Shown here: piece by piece, positions 44,244 through 52,802 of the stretch
How the letters are laid out: the number at the start of each line of letters is the position of its first letter
Position numbering within the stretch: position 1 is the first letter of the stretch
Assembly: GCA_965243185.1 (NCBI GenBank)
Contig: OZ251531.1
Span: 372,001 to 436,000, forward strand
DNA from: CBDBCU01 sp965243185
GTDB taxonomy: Bacteria > Chloroflexota > Dehalococcoidia > Lucifugimonadales > UBA3495
Length of the DNA: 64,000 nucleotides
Reading direction: 5' to 3'
Made by a program: the position numbers and the translations under genes
The notes under the pieces: model-generated
Databases searched by the model: none
Seen by the model: only the letters and a program-made list of their open reading frames with translations
What the model was told of the DNA's origin: nothing

Positions 44244-44948
44244 ATGGGGGATGAACTAACCCCGCTGCAGCAGCTGCACGACCGGGTTATTAAGTGCGCC
44301 CGCTGCCCCCGATTGGTAGCGCATCGGGAACGGGCAGCGCAGGAAAAAGTGGGGCGGTATCGGGATTGGGAGTATTGGGGCAAGCCGGTGCCGCCTTTTG
44401 GCGACCCGGCGGCGCGGCTGCTGGTGTTGGGATTGGCTCCGGCGGCCAATGGCGGCAATCGCACCGGCCGGAGCTTCACCGGCGATGCCAGCGGCGATTG
44501 GCTGTTCCGCAGCCTGCATAAGTTCGGGTTTGCCAACCGGCCGGATTCCCGCTGCCGGGAGGATGGCTTGCAGCTGACTGATGTTTATATCACTAATGCG
44601 GTGCGGTGCGCGCCGCCGCAGAACAAGCCAAAGGCGGCGGAAAAGGAAACTTGCCGCCCCTGGCTGATTGCGGAACTGGGGTTGCTGACCAACATTAAGG
44701 CGGTGGTGGCTTTGGGGCGGTTTGCCTTTGACGCCTACCTGCAAACCCGGCGGGCGGCGGGAGGGGACAACCCAGCGCCGCGTCCCCAGTTCGGGCATAA
44801 CCTTATACATTACTTGCCGGATGGGGTAGCGTTGATTGGCTCTTACCATCCCAGCCGACAGAACACCAACACCGGCAAGCTGACGGAGGAAATGTTTGAC
44901 GCGGTGTTTGAGCGGGCAAGGGGGGTGGTGGGGAGGGGTAAGGGATAA
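44244..44948 (+). CDS. family 5 uracil-DNA glycosylase (UdgB type)
   Basis: 234 residues. Removes uracil and related deaminated bases from DNA. Four iron-sulfur cysteines at 18, 21, 122 and 137 (KCARCPRL, RCAPPQNKP, TCRPW). Motif A is GLAPAANGGNRTGRSFTG and the catalytic-site His is in YHPSRQNTNTGKLT, both family 5 signatures. It starts 13 bases after the ThDP gene, so co-transcription is likely. Confidence 0.9.
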   Translation: MGDELTPLQQLHDRVIKCARCPRLVAHRERAAQEKVGRYRDWEYWGKPVPPFGDPAARLLVLGLAPAANGGNRTGRSFTGDASGDWLFRSLHKFGFANRPDSRCREDGLQLTDVYITNAVRCAPPQNKPKAAEKETCRPWLIAELGLLTNIKAVVALGRFAFDAYLQTRRAAGGDNPAPRPQFGHNLIHYLPDGVALIGSYHPSRQNTNTGKLTEEMFDAVFERARGVVGRGKG

Positions 44949-45058
44949 TTTTAGCGTTTAGTGACGCTCGGCCCGTTGACTAGCGGATAGCCCTGTTCTA
45001 TCATTCTGACAATTTAGGGAAAGAAAGCGCGAGACTCCGGCAAGGATGGAAAACTGGA

Positions 45059-48000
45059 ATGGCGTTGGAAGAGCCGCAATTGAACGGGCGCATTGCCAGC
45101 GTCATCAATGAGCTGTCGAGCGGGTTGGGCTGGACGGCGCGGGAGGAGCTTTGGAATGCTCTGCGCGGCCCCAAGACCAAGCCGGATATTCTGATTACCC
45201 GCGCGGACGCGCCGCCCATTGCGCTGGAGAACGAATATCTGCCGGCGGCTACCGTGGTTGACGATTGTCTGCGGGTGCTGGGCCGGGAGTTGAACCCGGA
45301 AGCGGCCGGGGCTACCGGCGTGGTCAGCACGGTTATTGCCCTGCGCTCACCGCAAACGCTGCAACAGTGCGAAACGGGCGATGCCGCCCGGGATTTGCTG
45401 GTAGCGGGCAATGCTGCGCTGGAATATGCGGCCTATCAAGGGACGGTCAATCGGTACAGCCGGTTTCCGGAACAGGGCTTTATTGCCGGGGATGTTCGCC
45501 GCTTGCTGGATTTCATCAAGCCGGCGGCGGAGCCGCGCAATGCCATTGAACAGGCGGCCAGGGAGCTGCGGGAAGGTACGGAGGATGCGGCGGCGCTGAT
45601 TATGGTCTCTTGCGGCGTAGAAGCCGGCATTGCCATTGGGCAGCAGCTGCGGCAGCCGTATCCATTGGCGGATGACCGGGATGCCCCGGAAGTGGCGCAG
45701 CAAAAGTATCGGCAGCGCACGCAGACCGCCCGGATGGCGGCGGCCATTATGATTGATGCGATGGCTTACCAGGAGAATCTGGCGGGCTATCGCGGCATCA
45801 AGGGCATATTCCAAGTGGAAAGCGAGGAGGGGCGGCTGTCCGTCCGGGCGGTTATTCGGCATTGGGATTATATCCTGTCCATCAACTACTGGCCGATATT
45901 TTACATTGCCAAACGGCTAATGCTGCACTTGACGCCCTATCCGGCGGTGCAGATATTGGAGCGGATGGCCCGGGCCGCCACCAACATTCGGGAAGCGACG
46001 CGCACCAACGATGTGGCCGGCGAGGTTTTTCAGCAGCTAATCGCCGACCGGCAAACTTTGGCTACCTACTACACCCGGCCGGAGTCCACTACTTTGGCGG
46101 CGTATCTGGCGGTGCCGGAAAATCTGGATTGGGCCAATCCGGAAACCTTGAAAAATTACCATATCGCCGACTATGCCTGCGGCACCGGCGGTCTGCCCCT
46201 GGCCGCCTACCAGCGGGCGCGGGAGCTGCACCGCAACTATGGCGGCAATCCCGACGCGGCCCATTCCTGGATGATGGAAAACTCTTTGACGGCCTGCGAT
46301 ATTATGCCGGCCGGCGTCCATCTGGCGGCGTCGTTGCTGTCGTCGGTGGCGCCCCGGGAGCATTACGAAAGGACGCGCAGCGTGTTGTACGGCTACGGCG
46401 GCACCGGCAACTTTGACGAAAAGGGCAATCCGGAAGTGAATATCGGGTCGCTGGAGCTACTGGACTTGAAAGAGACCCGCAAGCAGGCGGTGCTGCCGCT
46501 GTCGGAGCGGATGGCAATGGGCGGCAATGGGGAGCAGAGCATCATTGAAGTGGATATGTCCCCTTTGAGCCAAGACCTGGTGATTATGAACCCGCCCTTT
46601 ACTACTCCGACGAATATCGCGCCCTTTAACGCTACGGAGGCGGCCGAGGGAGAGGAGGAACAACCGCAACGGCGGTTCAATCCGGCTTTTGCCGCTTTTC
46701 AGACTACGCCGGCGGAACAGAAGGCGATGGGCGACCGGGCCCGGCAGTTGGGGCGCAACACCATCGGGGACGGCTACGCCGGGTTGGGAACTTATTTCAC
46801 GGCCATTGCCCACAATATGGTCAAGCCGGGCGGGCATATTGCGTTAATACTGCCCATTTCGGCGCTGCTGGGCGGCAGTTATGACGGGCGGACGGCGCGC
46901 AGTTGGCAAAAGCTGCGGCAGTTGCTGGCCGACGGCTACAATGACATCGTTATTCTGACCATTGCCCGGGCGGAAAACCGGGACGCGGCCTTTTCCGCCG
47001 ATACGGACATTGCTGAGGCGATGATCGTGGCGCGGCGGTTGGCGGCGGCGGAGCAGCCGGCGCGGCGGGCGCATTTCGTCAACTTGGCGGCGCGGCCGGG
47101 CAACAAACTGGAAGCCCAGGAAACGGCCCGGGCCATCCGCATTGCCCTGAACCGGTTGACGACGCCGGAGACCGCTGCTGCCATCACAGTCGGCCGCACG
47201 GAGGTAGGGACGGTACGCTTGGAAGGGGTGAATCCGCTGGATAAGTGGACTACGGCCCGAATTGCCAACATTGGCTTGGTGCGGACGGCGCGGGCGTTGG
47301 CCCGGGGCAATCTGTACCTGCCGCAGCGGATTGACCCGGTGGCTATTCCCATGGCCCGGATGGGGCAGGTGGGCCGGGTAGGGCCGGTACATCGGGCGAT
47401 TCTGAACGCTTTTAAACGGCAAGCCGGGGCGAACAGCGGCACCGAGTATCCGATGCTATGGAATCAGAACAGCCGGACGCAGGTCCGGATGGCAACGGCG
47501 CCGGACAGCGCGGGAAGTATCAAAGCGGGCAAGGAGCGGGATTCGGCAAGGATCTGGGCGCAGTCCAGCCGTTTGCATATCAATCAGGAGTTTCGGTTCA
47601 ACGCCAACCCGACGGCGGCCGCGCTCACTCCACGCCGGACTTTAGGCGGGTCGTCGTGGCCTAATTTCCTAATGGATTCCGTGGAAATGGAAAAGGCGAT
47701 GTGCGTCTGGCTGAATGGCACCTTGGGCATGATCAGTTTCTGGTTGGCAAGCAATCGGACTACGGCGGGCCGGGGTCGTACCACGGTAACGGCGATGCCC
47801 AACATTCCGACTTTGGATTTGCGGCGGTTGACGGCGGAGCGGATGCAAGCCGCCGTGCAAATCTACGATGATTTGTCCCAGGAGCAGATGCTGCCGGCTA
47901 ATGAAGCCTACCGCGACCCGGTACGGCAGGAGTTGGACCGCCGCCTGCTGACGGAAGTTTTGGGGCTGGATGCGGCCGCGGTGGAGCAGTTGGCAATTCT

Positions 48001-48064
48001 GCGGAATCAGTGGTGTATGGAGCCGACGGTAGCCGGCACCAAGTCCACCGGGTTGGCGGAATAG
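45059..48064 (+). CDS. N6-adenine methylase with nuclease-like N-terminus
   Basis: 1001 residues, one chain. The N-terminal region has PD at 42-43 and E57-x-E59 (KPDILITRAD, IALENEYLPAATVVDDC), a PD-(D/E)xK-like arrangement in which the usual Lys is Glu. A helical middle follows. The methylase core has YYTRPESTTLAAYL (near 338), SAM motif DYACGTGGLPLAAY (near 372) and catalytic NPPF (near 510), then ILPISALLGG. The C-terminal 300 residues may be target recognition. It resembles type IIG or solitary N6 enzymes; no separate restriction, specificity, BREX or DISARM genes flank it. Single gene. Confidence 0.8.
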   Translation: MALEEPQLNGRIASVINELSSGLGWTAREELWNALRGPKTKPDILITRADAPPIALENEYLPAATVVDDCLRVLGRELNPEAAGATGVVSTVIALRSPQTLQQCETGDAARDLLVAGNAALEYAAYQGTVNRYSRFPEQGFIAGDVRRLLDFIKPAAEPRNAIEQAARELREGTEDAAALIMVSCGVEAGIAIGQQLRQPYPLADDRDAPEVAQQKYRQRTQTARMAAAIMIDAMAYQENLAGYRGIKGIFQVESEEGRLSVRAVIRHWDYILSINYWPIFYIAKRLMLHLTPYPAVQILERMARAATNIREATRTNDVAGEVFQQLIADRQTLATYYTRPESTTLAAYLAVPENLDWANPETLKNYHIADYACGTGGLPLAAYQRARELHRNYGGNPDAAHSWMMENSLTACDIMPAGVHLAASLLSSVAPREHYERTRSVLYGYGGTGNFDEKGNPEVNIGSLELLDLKETRKQAVLPLSERMAMGGNGEQSIIEVDMSPLSQDLVIMNPPFTTPTNIAPFNATEAAEGEEEQPQRRFNPAFAAFQTTPAEQKAMGDRARQLGRNTIGDGYAGLGTYFTAIAHNMVKPGGHIALILPISALLGGSYDGRTARSWQKLRQLLADGYNDIVILTIARAENRDAAFSADTDIAEAMIVARRLAAAEQPARRAHFVNLAARPGNKLEAQETARAIRIALNRLTTPETAAAITVGRTEVGTVRLEGVNPLDKWTTARIANIGLVRTARALARGNLYLPQRIDPVAIPMARMGQVGRVGPVHRAILNAFKRQAGANSGTEYPMLWNQNSRTQVRMATAPDSAGSIKAGKERDSARIWAQSSRLHINQEFRFNANPTAAALTPRRTLGGSSWPNFLMDSVEMEKAMCVWLNGTLGMISFWLASNRTTAGRGRTTVTAMPNIPTLDLRRLTAERMQAAVQIYDDLSQEQMLPANEAYRDPVRQELDRRLLTEVLGLDAAAVEQLAILRNQWCMEPTVAGTKSTGLAE

Positions 48065-48182
48065 CCCGTGCTGTTTTTATGGTTTCCGGCGGATGTTGCC
48101 AAGGCTATGCTGGTCAACGCCGCAATAGCAGACCGGCCGATGGCACGGCAATACATTGCGGCGCTGTCGGGAAAATTCTGAT

Positions 48183-48212
48183 TTGACTTGCCGGCCCTTT
48201 CCGTGCTAAAGT
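48183..48212 (+). promoter_or_regulatory. candidate promoter of thiamine operon
   Basis: TTGACT, 18-base spacer, TAAAGT, ending 22 bases before the TPP riboswitch. Confidence 0.5.
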
Positions 48213-48233
48213 TGGGCATTAGCAGAATGAATT

Positions 48234-48330
48234 GTTCTGGCGGGAGCTTGGGCAAGCCAGGCTGAGAGGGCAACCGGATCCGGCGTTGCCGACCGTCTGT
48301 ACCTGACCCGGATAATGCCGGCGCAGGAAC
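48234..48330 (+). promoter_or_regulatory. TPP riboswitch (THI element)
   Basis: Contains the two conserved blocks, GCTGAGAGGG on the pyrimidine-sensing side and ACCTGACCCGGATAATGCCG then GCGCAGGAA on the diphosphate side. Outer P1 pairing GTTCT/AGGAAC. A terminator hairpin and thiG follow, so TPP should reduce transcription of the operon. Confidence 0.95.
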
Positions 48331-48349
48331 CGGACGCGCCCCTGGACCG

Positions 48350-48382
48350 CAACCGCCAGTCCCGCTAACGGCGGTTGTTTTC
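48350..48382 (+). terminator. riboswitch-associated terminator
   Basis: CAACCGCC/GGCGGTTG stem, then TTTTCT, 29 bases before the thiG ATG. Likely expression platform of the TPP element. Confidence 0.8.
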
Positions 48383-48411
48383 TATAGCACGGCCGCCAAA
48401 GGAGCAGCGCA

Positions 48412-49203
48412 ATGTCCGATGACCTGGTAATTGCGGGAAAGCGGTTCAGTTCCCGGCTGATTGTCGGCACCGGCCGCTATCGCACCAATGAGGAAATGGT
48501 GGCGGCGATTGATGCCTCCGGCACCGGGATGGTTACCGTGGCCATCCGCCGCCTTAACCTCGATGACCCCACGGAAAAGACCATCCTGGACTATATCGAC
48601 TGGACGCGCTACAACATCCTGCCCAACACCGCCGGCTGCGCTACCGTCGAGGAAGCCCTTTTTGTCGCCCGCCTGGGCCGGGAAGTGGCTAAAACCGACT
48701 TTGTGAAACTGGAGGTCATTCCCGACCCCAAGTATCTCTTTCCCGACCCGGCGGCTACTTTGGAGGCGGCCAAACTGCTGATTGCCGAGGGCTTTATTGT
48801 CCTGCCTTACATCCACGCCGACCCGGTGCTGGCCCGCAAACTGGAGGATGCCGGCTGCGCTACGGTGATGCCATTGGGTTCGGCGATCGGCTCAGGACAG
48901 GGCATCCACACCGTCGAGGAAGTGCGGATTATCATTGAGCAGGCCACGGTTCCGGTGGTGGTGGACGCCGGCTTGGCCGTGCCGTCGGATGCGGCCAAAG
49001 CCTTGGAAATGGGCGCGGACGCCGTGCTGGTCAACACCGCCATTGCCCAAGCCCAGAACCCGGCGTTGATGGCGGAGGCTTTCCGTATGGGGGTAGAAGC
49101 CGGGCGCAAAGCCTATCTCTCCGGGCGGATCCCGGTGCGTTCTTACGCCGCAGCCAGCAGCCCCACCGCCGAAGTGCCGCAGCCGGCAACGGCCGGCAGC
49201 TAA
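48412..49203 (+). CDS. thiG: thiazole synthase
   Basis: Builds the thiazole phosphate from deoxyxylulose 5-phosphate and ThiS thiocarboxylate. 263 residues: LIVGTGRYRTNEEM, VTVAIRRLNLDDP, ILPNTAGCATVEEA, VKLEVIPDPKYLFPD, VMPLGSAIGSGQGI and VVVDAGLAVPSDAAKALEMGAD are all diagnostic. AAAGGAGCAGCGCA precedes the ATG. First gene after the TPP riboswitch. Confidence 0.96.
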   Translation: MSDDLVIAGKRFSSRLIVGTGRYRTNEEMVAAIDASGTGMVTVAIRRLNLDDPTEKTILDYIDWTRYNILPNTAGCATVEEALFVARLGREVAKTDFVKLEVIPDPKYLFPDPAATLEAAKLLIAEGFIVLPYIHADPVLARKLEDAGCATVMPLGSAIGSGQGIHTVEEVRIIIEQATVPVVVDAGLAVPSDAAKALEMGADAVLVNTAIAQAQNPALMAEAFRMGVEAGRKAYLSGRIPVRSYAAASSPTAEVPQPATAGS

Positions 49204-49209
49204 CCCGTT

Positions 49210-49848
49210 GTGCGTCCCGCCCTGCCTTATCCCTGCCTTTGTCTGGTAACGGACCGGCGGGTGGCTCGGGATCAGGACGACTTGGCCGACCGGGTAGCCG
49301 CCGCCGTAGCCGGGGGGGTGGATGTGGTACAGTTGCGGGAAAAGGATTTGCCCGGCGGGCAACTGTTGAAACTAGCCGCGGCGTTAGAGGAAAGGATTGG
49401 CGGCCGCGCCCGGCTGATGGTCAATGAACGGGTGGATGTAGCCGCCGCTTTGCCGGCCGCCGGGGTTCAGCTGGGCGAGGCGGCTTTGCCGGTAGCCGCC
49501 GCCCGCCGGCTCTTGGGGCCGGATGCGCTGTTGGGCCGCTCCGTCCATTCCCTGGAGGGGGCCGCGCAAGCCGTGGCGGACGGCGCGGACTTTCTAATTG
49601 CTGGTACAATGTACGCCAGCGGCAGCCATCCCGGTGAACCGCCAGCCGGCCCGAAGCTAATCAGTCAAATCGCTGCCGTTACCGCTGTACCGGTCATTGG
49701 CATCGGCGGCATTACCGCCGATAATGTGGGGGAAGTGATGCAAGCCGGGGCCTTTGGCGCGGCGGTGATAACCAACATATTGGCGGCTACGGACCCGGAA
49801 GGAGCCGCCGCCCGATTGAAAGCAGCGATGCGCGCCGCCCGGGCCTAG
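49210..49848 (+). CDS. thiE: thiamine-phosphate synthase
   Basis: Couples pyrimidine diphosphate with thiazole phosphate. 212 residues: CLCLVTDRRVA, VDVVQLREKDLPGGQLL, RLMVNERVDVAAALPAAGVQLGE, GRSVHSLEGAAQAV, IAGTMYASGSHPGEPPAG and VIGIGGITADNVGEVMQAGA. GTG start 6 bases after thiG; the ribosome site is weak, so coupling to thiG is likely. Confidence 0.95.
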   Translation: MRPALPYPCLCLVTDRRVARDQDDLADRVAAAVAGGVDVVQLREKDLPGGQLLKLAAALEERIGGRARLMVNERVDVAAALPAAGVQLGEAALPVAAARRLLGPDALLGRSVHSLEGAAQAVADGADFLIAGTMYASGSHPGEPPAGPKLISQIAAVTAVPVIGIGGITADNVGEVMQAGAFGAAVITNILAATDPEGAAARLKAAMRAARA

Positions 49849-49858
49849 TGAGGTTGTT

Positions 49859-50068
49859 ATGGCGGAGACCATTAGCCTAATCGTCAACGGCAAAACCCGG
49901 CAAGCCGAAGCCAGCGACTTGGAGTCCTACCTGCTTTCTTTTGGCTTGAACCTGCAATTTCTGGCGGTGGGCTACAACGGCGAAGTTCTGAAAAAAGAGA
50001 CTTTTCCCCAAGTGCAGCTGCGGGATGGGGATACCCTGGAAATTGTCCGGCCGGTGGGCGGCGGATGA
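49859..50068 (+). CDS. thiS: sulfur carrier protein ThiS
   Basis: 69 residues with a beta-grasp pattern (ISLIVNGKTRQAEASDLESYL, LAVGYNGEVLKKE, DGDTLEIVRPVGGG). The C-terminal Gly-Gly that is adenylated and thiocarboxylated is present. The stop overlaps the next gene's ATG (ATGA). Confidence 0.92.
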   Translation: MAETISLIVNGKTRQAEASDLESYLLSFGLNLQFLAVGYNGEVLKKETFPQVQLRDGDTLEIVRPVGGG

Positions 50069-50301
50069 CTTTTCCGGCCGCAAATCTGGATTCCCTGCTG
50101 CTCGACCTGCTGCGGGCTAACCGGGAAAAGGTCGTCGCTTGGCTGCGGGATGAACCGGGCAGTTGGGGCTTTCTGGCGGGACAAGCGGTTATTATGGTCC
50201 GCCGGGAAACCGGCCGCCCCTTGACTGACCCGGAACGGCGGCAGGTCTGGCAGCGGCTCTGGCAACTTTTGTCCCAACTCCGGGCGCAAAGGGATGGGTA
50301 A
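50065..50301 (+). CDS. 78-residue hypothetical protein in thiamine operon
   Basis: Small, alpha-helical by pattern, soluble (LDSLLLDLLRANREKVVAWL, WGFLAGQAVIMVRRETGRPL, RRQVWQRLWQLLSQLRAQRDG). It overlaps thiS by 4 bases and ends 2 bases before the ligase-like gene, so translation is coupled on both sides. I recognise no family. Its position suggests a link to either thiamine synthesis or the ligase. Confidence 0.7.
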   Translation: MTFPAANLDSLLLDLLRANREKVVAWLRDEPGSWGFLAGQAVIMVRRETGRPLTDPERRQVWQRLWQLLSQLRAQRDG

Positions 50302-50303
50302 CT

Positions 50304-51491
50304 ATGGACACTCCCGAATCCACCCGAATCTGGCACGACATCCACTATCGCCACACCACGCCGGAAAGCCATCCCAAGCTGTGGCGGCCCTTTCTGGAGA
50401 TTGACCCGCTCAATCCGGGCAACCGTATGGCCGGCCATATTCAGATTGTCGGCGGGGATGAATACGGCGCGCTGGCGATTACCGAGGTCAACGGCCGCCC
50501 GGCGCCGCAGTTCATCAAGGTTACGCCCAAGGCCGCCTATCCCTTTCACAAGGGCGGCGATTGGGTGCTGTACGGCGCGGAGGATGTGGCATCCTACCTG
50601 AAAATTGACGGCACCAACATTTGCCAGTACGCCTATCAGGATGCGGACGGGCGCCCCTTTACCACTTTCAAGCTGCGGACGCGCCCCTTTATGTCGCCCC
50701 ACTTTCTCAACCTGCTGGAGCGGGCTTTGGAGCGTTACCCGGGGGCGCAGCAGCGGCAGTTGCAGCCGGGCGAATGTCTGGCTTATGAACTTTACGGCTA
50801 TGAAAACCGTATGCTTATCCGCTACCCGGAACCCATCGACTTGGCATTGCTCTTTGGCCGGGACGCCGCCGGCAATCTTTTGGCGCCGCACCGGGAACAT
50901 CCCCACTTTGCCGGCTTGGATTGCCCGATTGCCGAACACCGGGCCATTGCCTTGAGCGGCGATTTGACGGATGCCTACCGCCAACGGCAGCAGGAAATCA
51001 GCGCCCGGTTGGTGCGGCTGGAGGATGAATACTTTGAGGGCGAGGAAGGGGAAATGCTCTATGTCCGCTTTGCCGCTGGCGCGCGGACGGAATCCGGCGG
51101 CTTTACCCGCCTGATTAAGCTCAAGCCCCCGGAAATTGAGGAAATTCACTGGGCCAGCGACCACGTGCCGCGGGAGGAACTGGTGGTTGTGGCCCGCAAT
51201 GTCTTTGAGGTCTCCGATGACCCGGAAATTGCCGATATGGTGCAGCTGTTGGCCGAGGAGTGGAGCGATGACCAGATTGGCCGCTCCCTGGATACCATCG
51301 AGCGGGTGCTGAACGAAGCCAAGGAACGCCGGGCCTTTCAGGAGGAAGTGCTGGCGGTCTATGGGCAACTTCACGCCCCGGATGCTTTCCGCACGGACCG
51401 GGCGGGCGTAATGCGCGCGATGAGTCAGCATTTCCCAAAAACCGTGATGTCCAAAGTCTATTCGGTGCTGGTGGAACGTGGTTACGGTTAG
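50304..51491 (+). CDS. RNA-ligase-like nucleotidyltransferase
   Basis: 395 residues. Motif I of covalent nucleotidyltransferases is present as KIDGTN with candidate adenylated Lys100. An Arg follows (RTRPF, about 126-128), then motif IIIa-like CLAYELYGYEN (159-168), motif IV-like EGEEGEMLYV (246-254) and motif V-like RLIKLKP (269-275). This fits T4 Rnl-type or related RNA/DNA ligases; a helical C-terminal region follows. Last gene of the TPP-controlled operon. The substrate is unknown; a tRNA/RNA repair role is inferred from motifs only. Confidence 0.75.
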   Translation: MDTPESTRIWHDIHYRHTTPESHPKLWRPFLEIDPLNPGNRMAGHIQIVGGDEYGALAITEVNGRPAPQFIKVTPKAAYPFHKGGDWVLYGAEDVASYLKIDGTNICQYAYQDADGRPFTTFKLRTRPFMSPHFLNLLERALERYPGAQQRQLQPGECLAYELYGYENRMLIRYPEPIDLALLFGRDAAGNLLAPHREHPHFAGLDCPIAEHRAIALSGDLTDAYRQRQQEISARLVRLEDEYFEGEEGEMLYVRFAAGARTESGGFTRLIKLKPPEIEEIHWASDHVPREELVVVARNVFEVSDDPEIADMVQLLAEEWSDDQIGRSLDTIERVLNEAKERRAFQEEVLAVYGQLHAPDAFRTDRAGVMRAMSQHFPKTVMSKVYSVLVERGYG

Positions 51492-51495
51492 AAAG

Positions 51496-51529
51496 GCTAA
51501 CCCCGCTCCCGGTATGGAGCGGGGTTAGC
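51496..51529. terminator. bidirectional terminator
   Basis: Perfect 14-bp stem GCTAACCCCGCTCC/GGAGCGGGGTTAGC, 6-base loop, A/T-rich flanks, between convergent genes. Confidence 0.85.
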
Positions 51530-51589
51530 TATTCAATTCCGTTAGGAACACCGGCTACCTATGCAACGGGGAGACGGTCGGCGTGGCGG

Positions 51590-52744
51590 TTACGCGGCCA
51601 CTACCGCCGCTTCTAACGAATTGATGGGCGGCAGGTATTCAATCATCAACTCCCAGTGGTCGCCGCCGTCCCGGCTGTAGAAAATCTGACCGCTGGTGGT
51701 GCCGAGGTACACGCCGACCGGTTCCAGTGTATCGGTAGCCATCCCTTCCCGCAGGGTGTGCAGGTAGGCGTTTTCCTGCGGCAGTCCCTTGGTCAAAGCC
51801 GTCCAGCTTTGTCCCCCGTCCCGGCTGCGGAACACCCGCAACTTGGCGTGGCTGACATAGCGCAGGCCGCCGCCCACATCATCCAGGGTCGCCGTATCCT
51901 CCGGCACTACGAACAGGGTATCCGGGTCGTGGCAGTTCAACCCCAGCACAAAGCCGAACCGGGAGGGCAAGTCCCCGGTAATATCCTGCCATTCCCGGCC
52001 GCCGTTGTCGCTGCGATAGACGCCGCAGTGGTTCTGCTGATACAGCAAATCTTGGCGCATGGGATGGGACAGCAGTTTATGGGTGCATACGCCCCATTCC
52101 GGGTAGCGGTTGCCCGGGTCAAAGTCAGCCCGTACGCCCTTGTTGGCCGGCTGCCAGCTTTCCCCGGCGTCGTCGGTGCGGAAAACTCCCACGGCGGAAA
52201 TGCCGACCCACATGGTATTGGGCAGACCGGCCGGCGTCTGGATGCTATGCAGGCACAAACCGCCCAAGCCCGGCATCCACCCATCGCGGGTAGGATGTTG
52301 GGAAAGGCTGCTTACTTCCTGCCAAGTAACGCCGTCATCCTCGGACTGGAACAGGGCGGCCGGTGCGACGCCGGCGTACAAAGTTCCCGGTTCGGTATCC
52401 CGTCCCGGCTCGATGTGCCACAGCCGATTGACCGTCGGCCCGGCACTCTCATCATTGTCCGCGTTGCCGGCAAAGCGGGGCTGGGCTTGCGCCTGTTCCC
52501 AACTACCGCCCAAGTCCTGGCTGAACTCCACTTGCGGCCCGAACCACATACTGTTAGTCGCGGCGAAAAGCCGGCCACCGCGGCGCGCATCGTAGGTCAG
52601 GTGAAAAACATCGCTGCCGGGACTGTAAGGGCCGTAAATCCGCCAATCCTGGCGGGTGGGGGCGCTGTGCAGGATAAACGCGCCCTTGCGGGTGCCAACC
52701 AGCAGCAGCGCATCGCCCCGGCGCGCCGGAACTCCCTCAGCCAT
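51590..52744 (-). CDS. BNR/Asp-box beta-propeller protein (sialidase-fold)
   Basis: 384 residues with repeated Asp-box motifs: SQDLGGSWEQ, SEDDGVTWQEV, TDDAGESWQP, SDNGGREWQDI, SRDGGQSWTAL, SRDGGDHWELM. Such repeats occur in sialidases, photosystem assembly factors and many uncharacterised proteins; no sialidase active-site Arg triad was identified. No signal peptide is evident. Role unknown. Confidence 0.85.
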   Translation of the reverse strand: MAEGVPARRGDALLLVGTRKGAFILHSAPTRQDWRIYGPYSPGSDVFHLTYDARRGGRLFAATNSMWFGPQVEFSQDLGGSWEQAQAQPRFAGNADNDESAGPTVNRLWHIEPGRDTEPGTLYAGVAPAALFQSEDDGVTWQEVSSLSQHPTRDGWMPGLGGLCLHSIQTPAGLPNTMWVGISAVGVFRTDDAGESWQPANKGVRADFDPGNRYPEWGVCTHKLLSHPMRQDLLYQQNHCGVYRSDNGGREWQDITGDLPSRFGFVLGLNCHDPDTLFVVPEDTATLDDVGGGLRYVSHAKLRVFRSRDGGQSWTALTKGLPQENAYLHTLREGMATDTLEPVGVYLGTTSGQIFYSRDGGDHWELMIEYLPPINSLEAAVVAA

Positions 52745-52802
52745 AACTGCCTCCTTAACTGCTCAAAGGGCGGTGGAATAATGCCGCCGCCGATTCTAGC
52801 AG

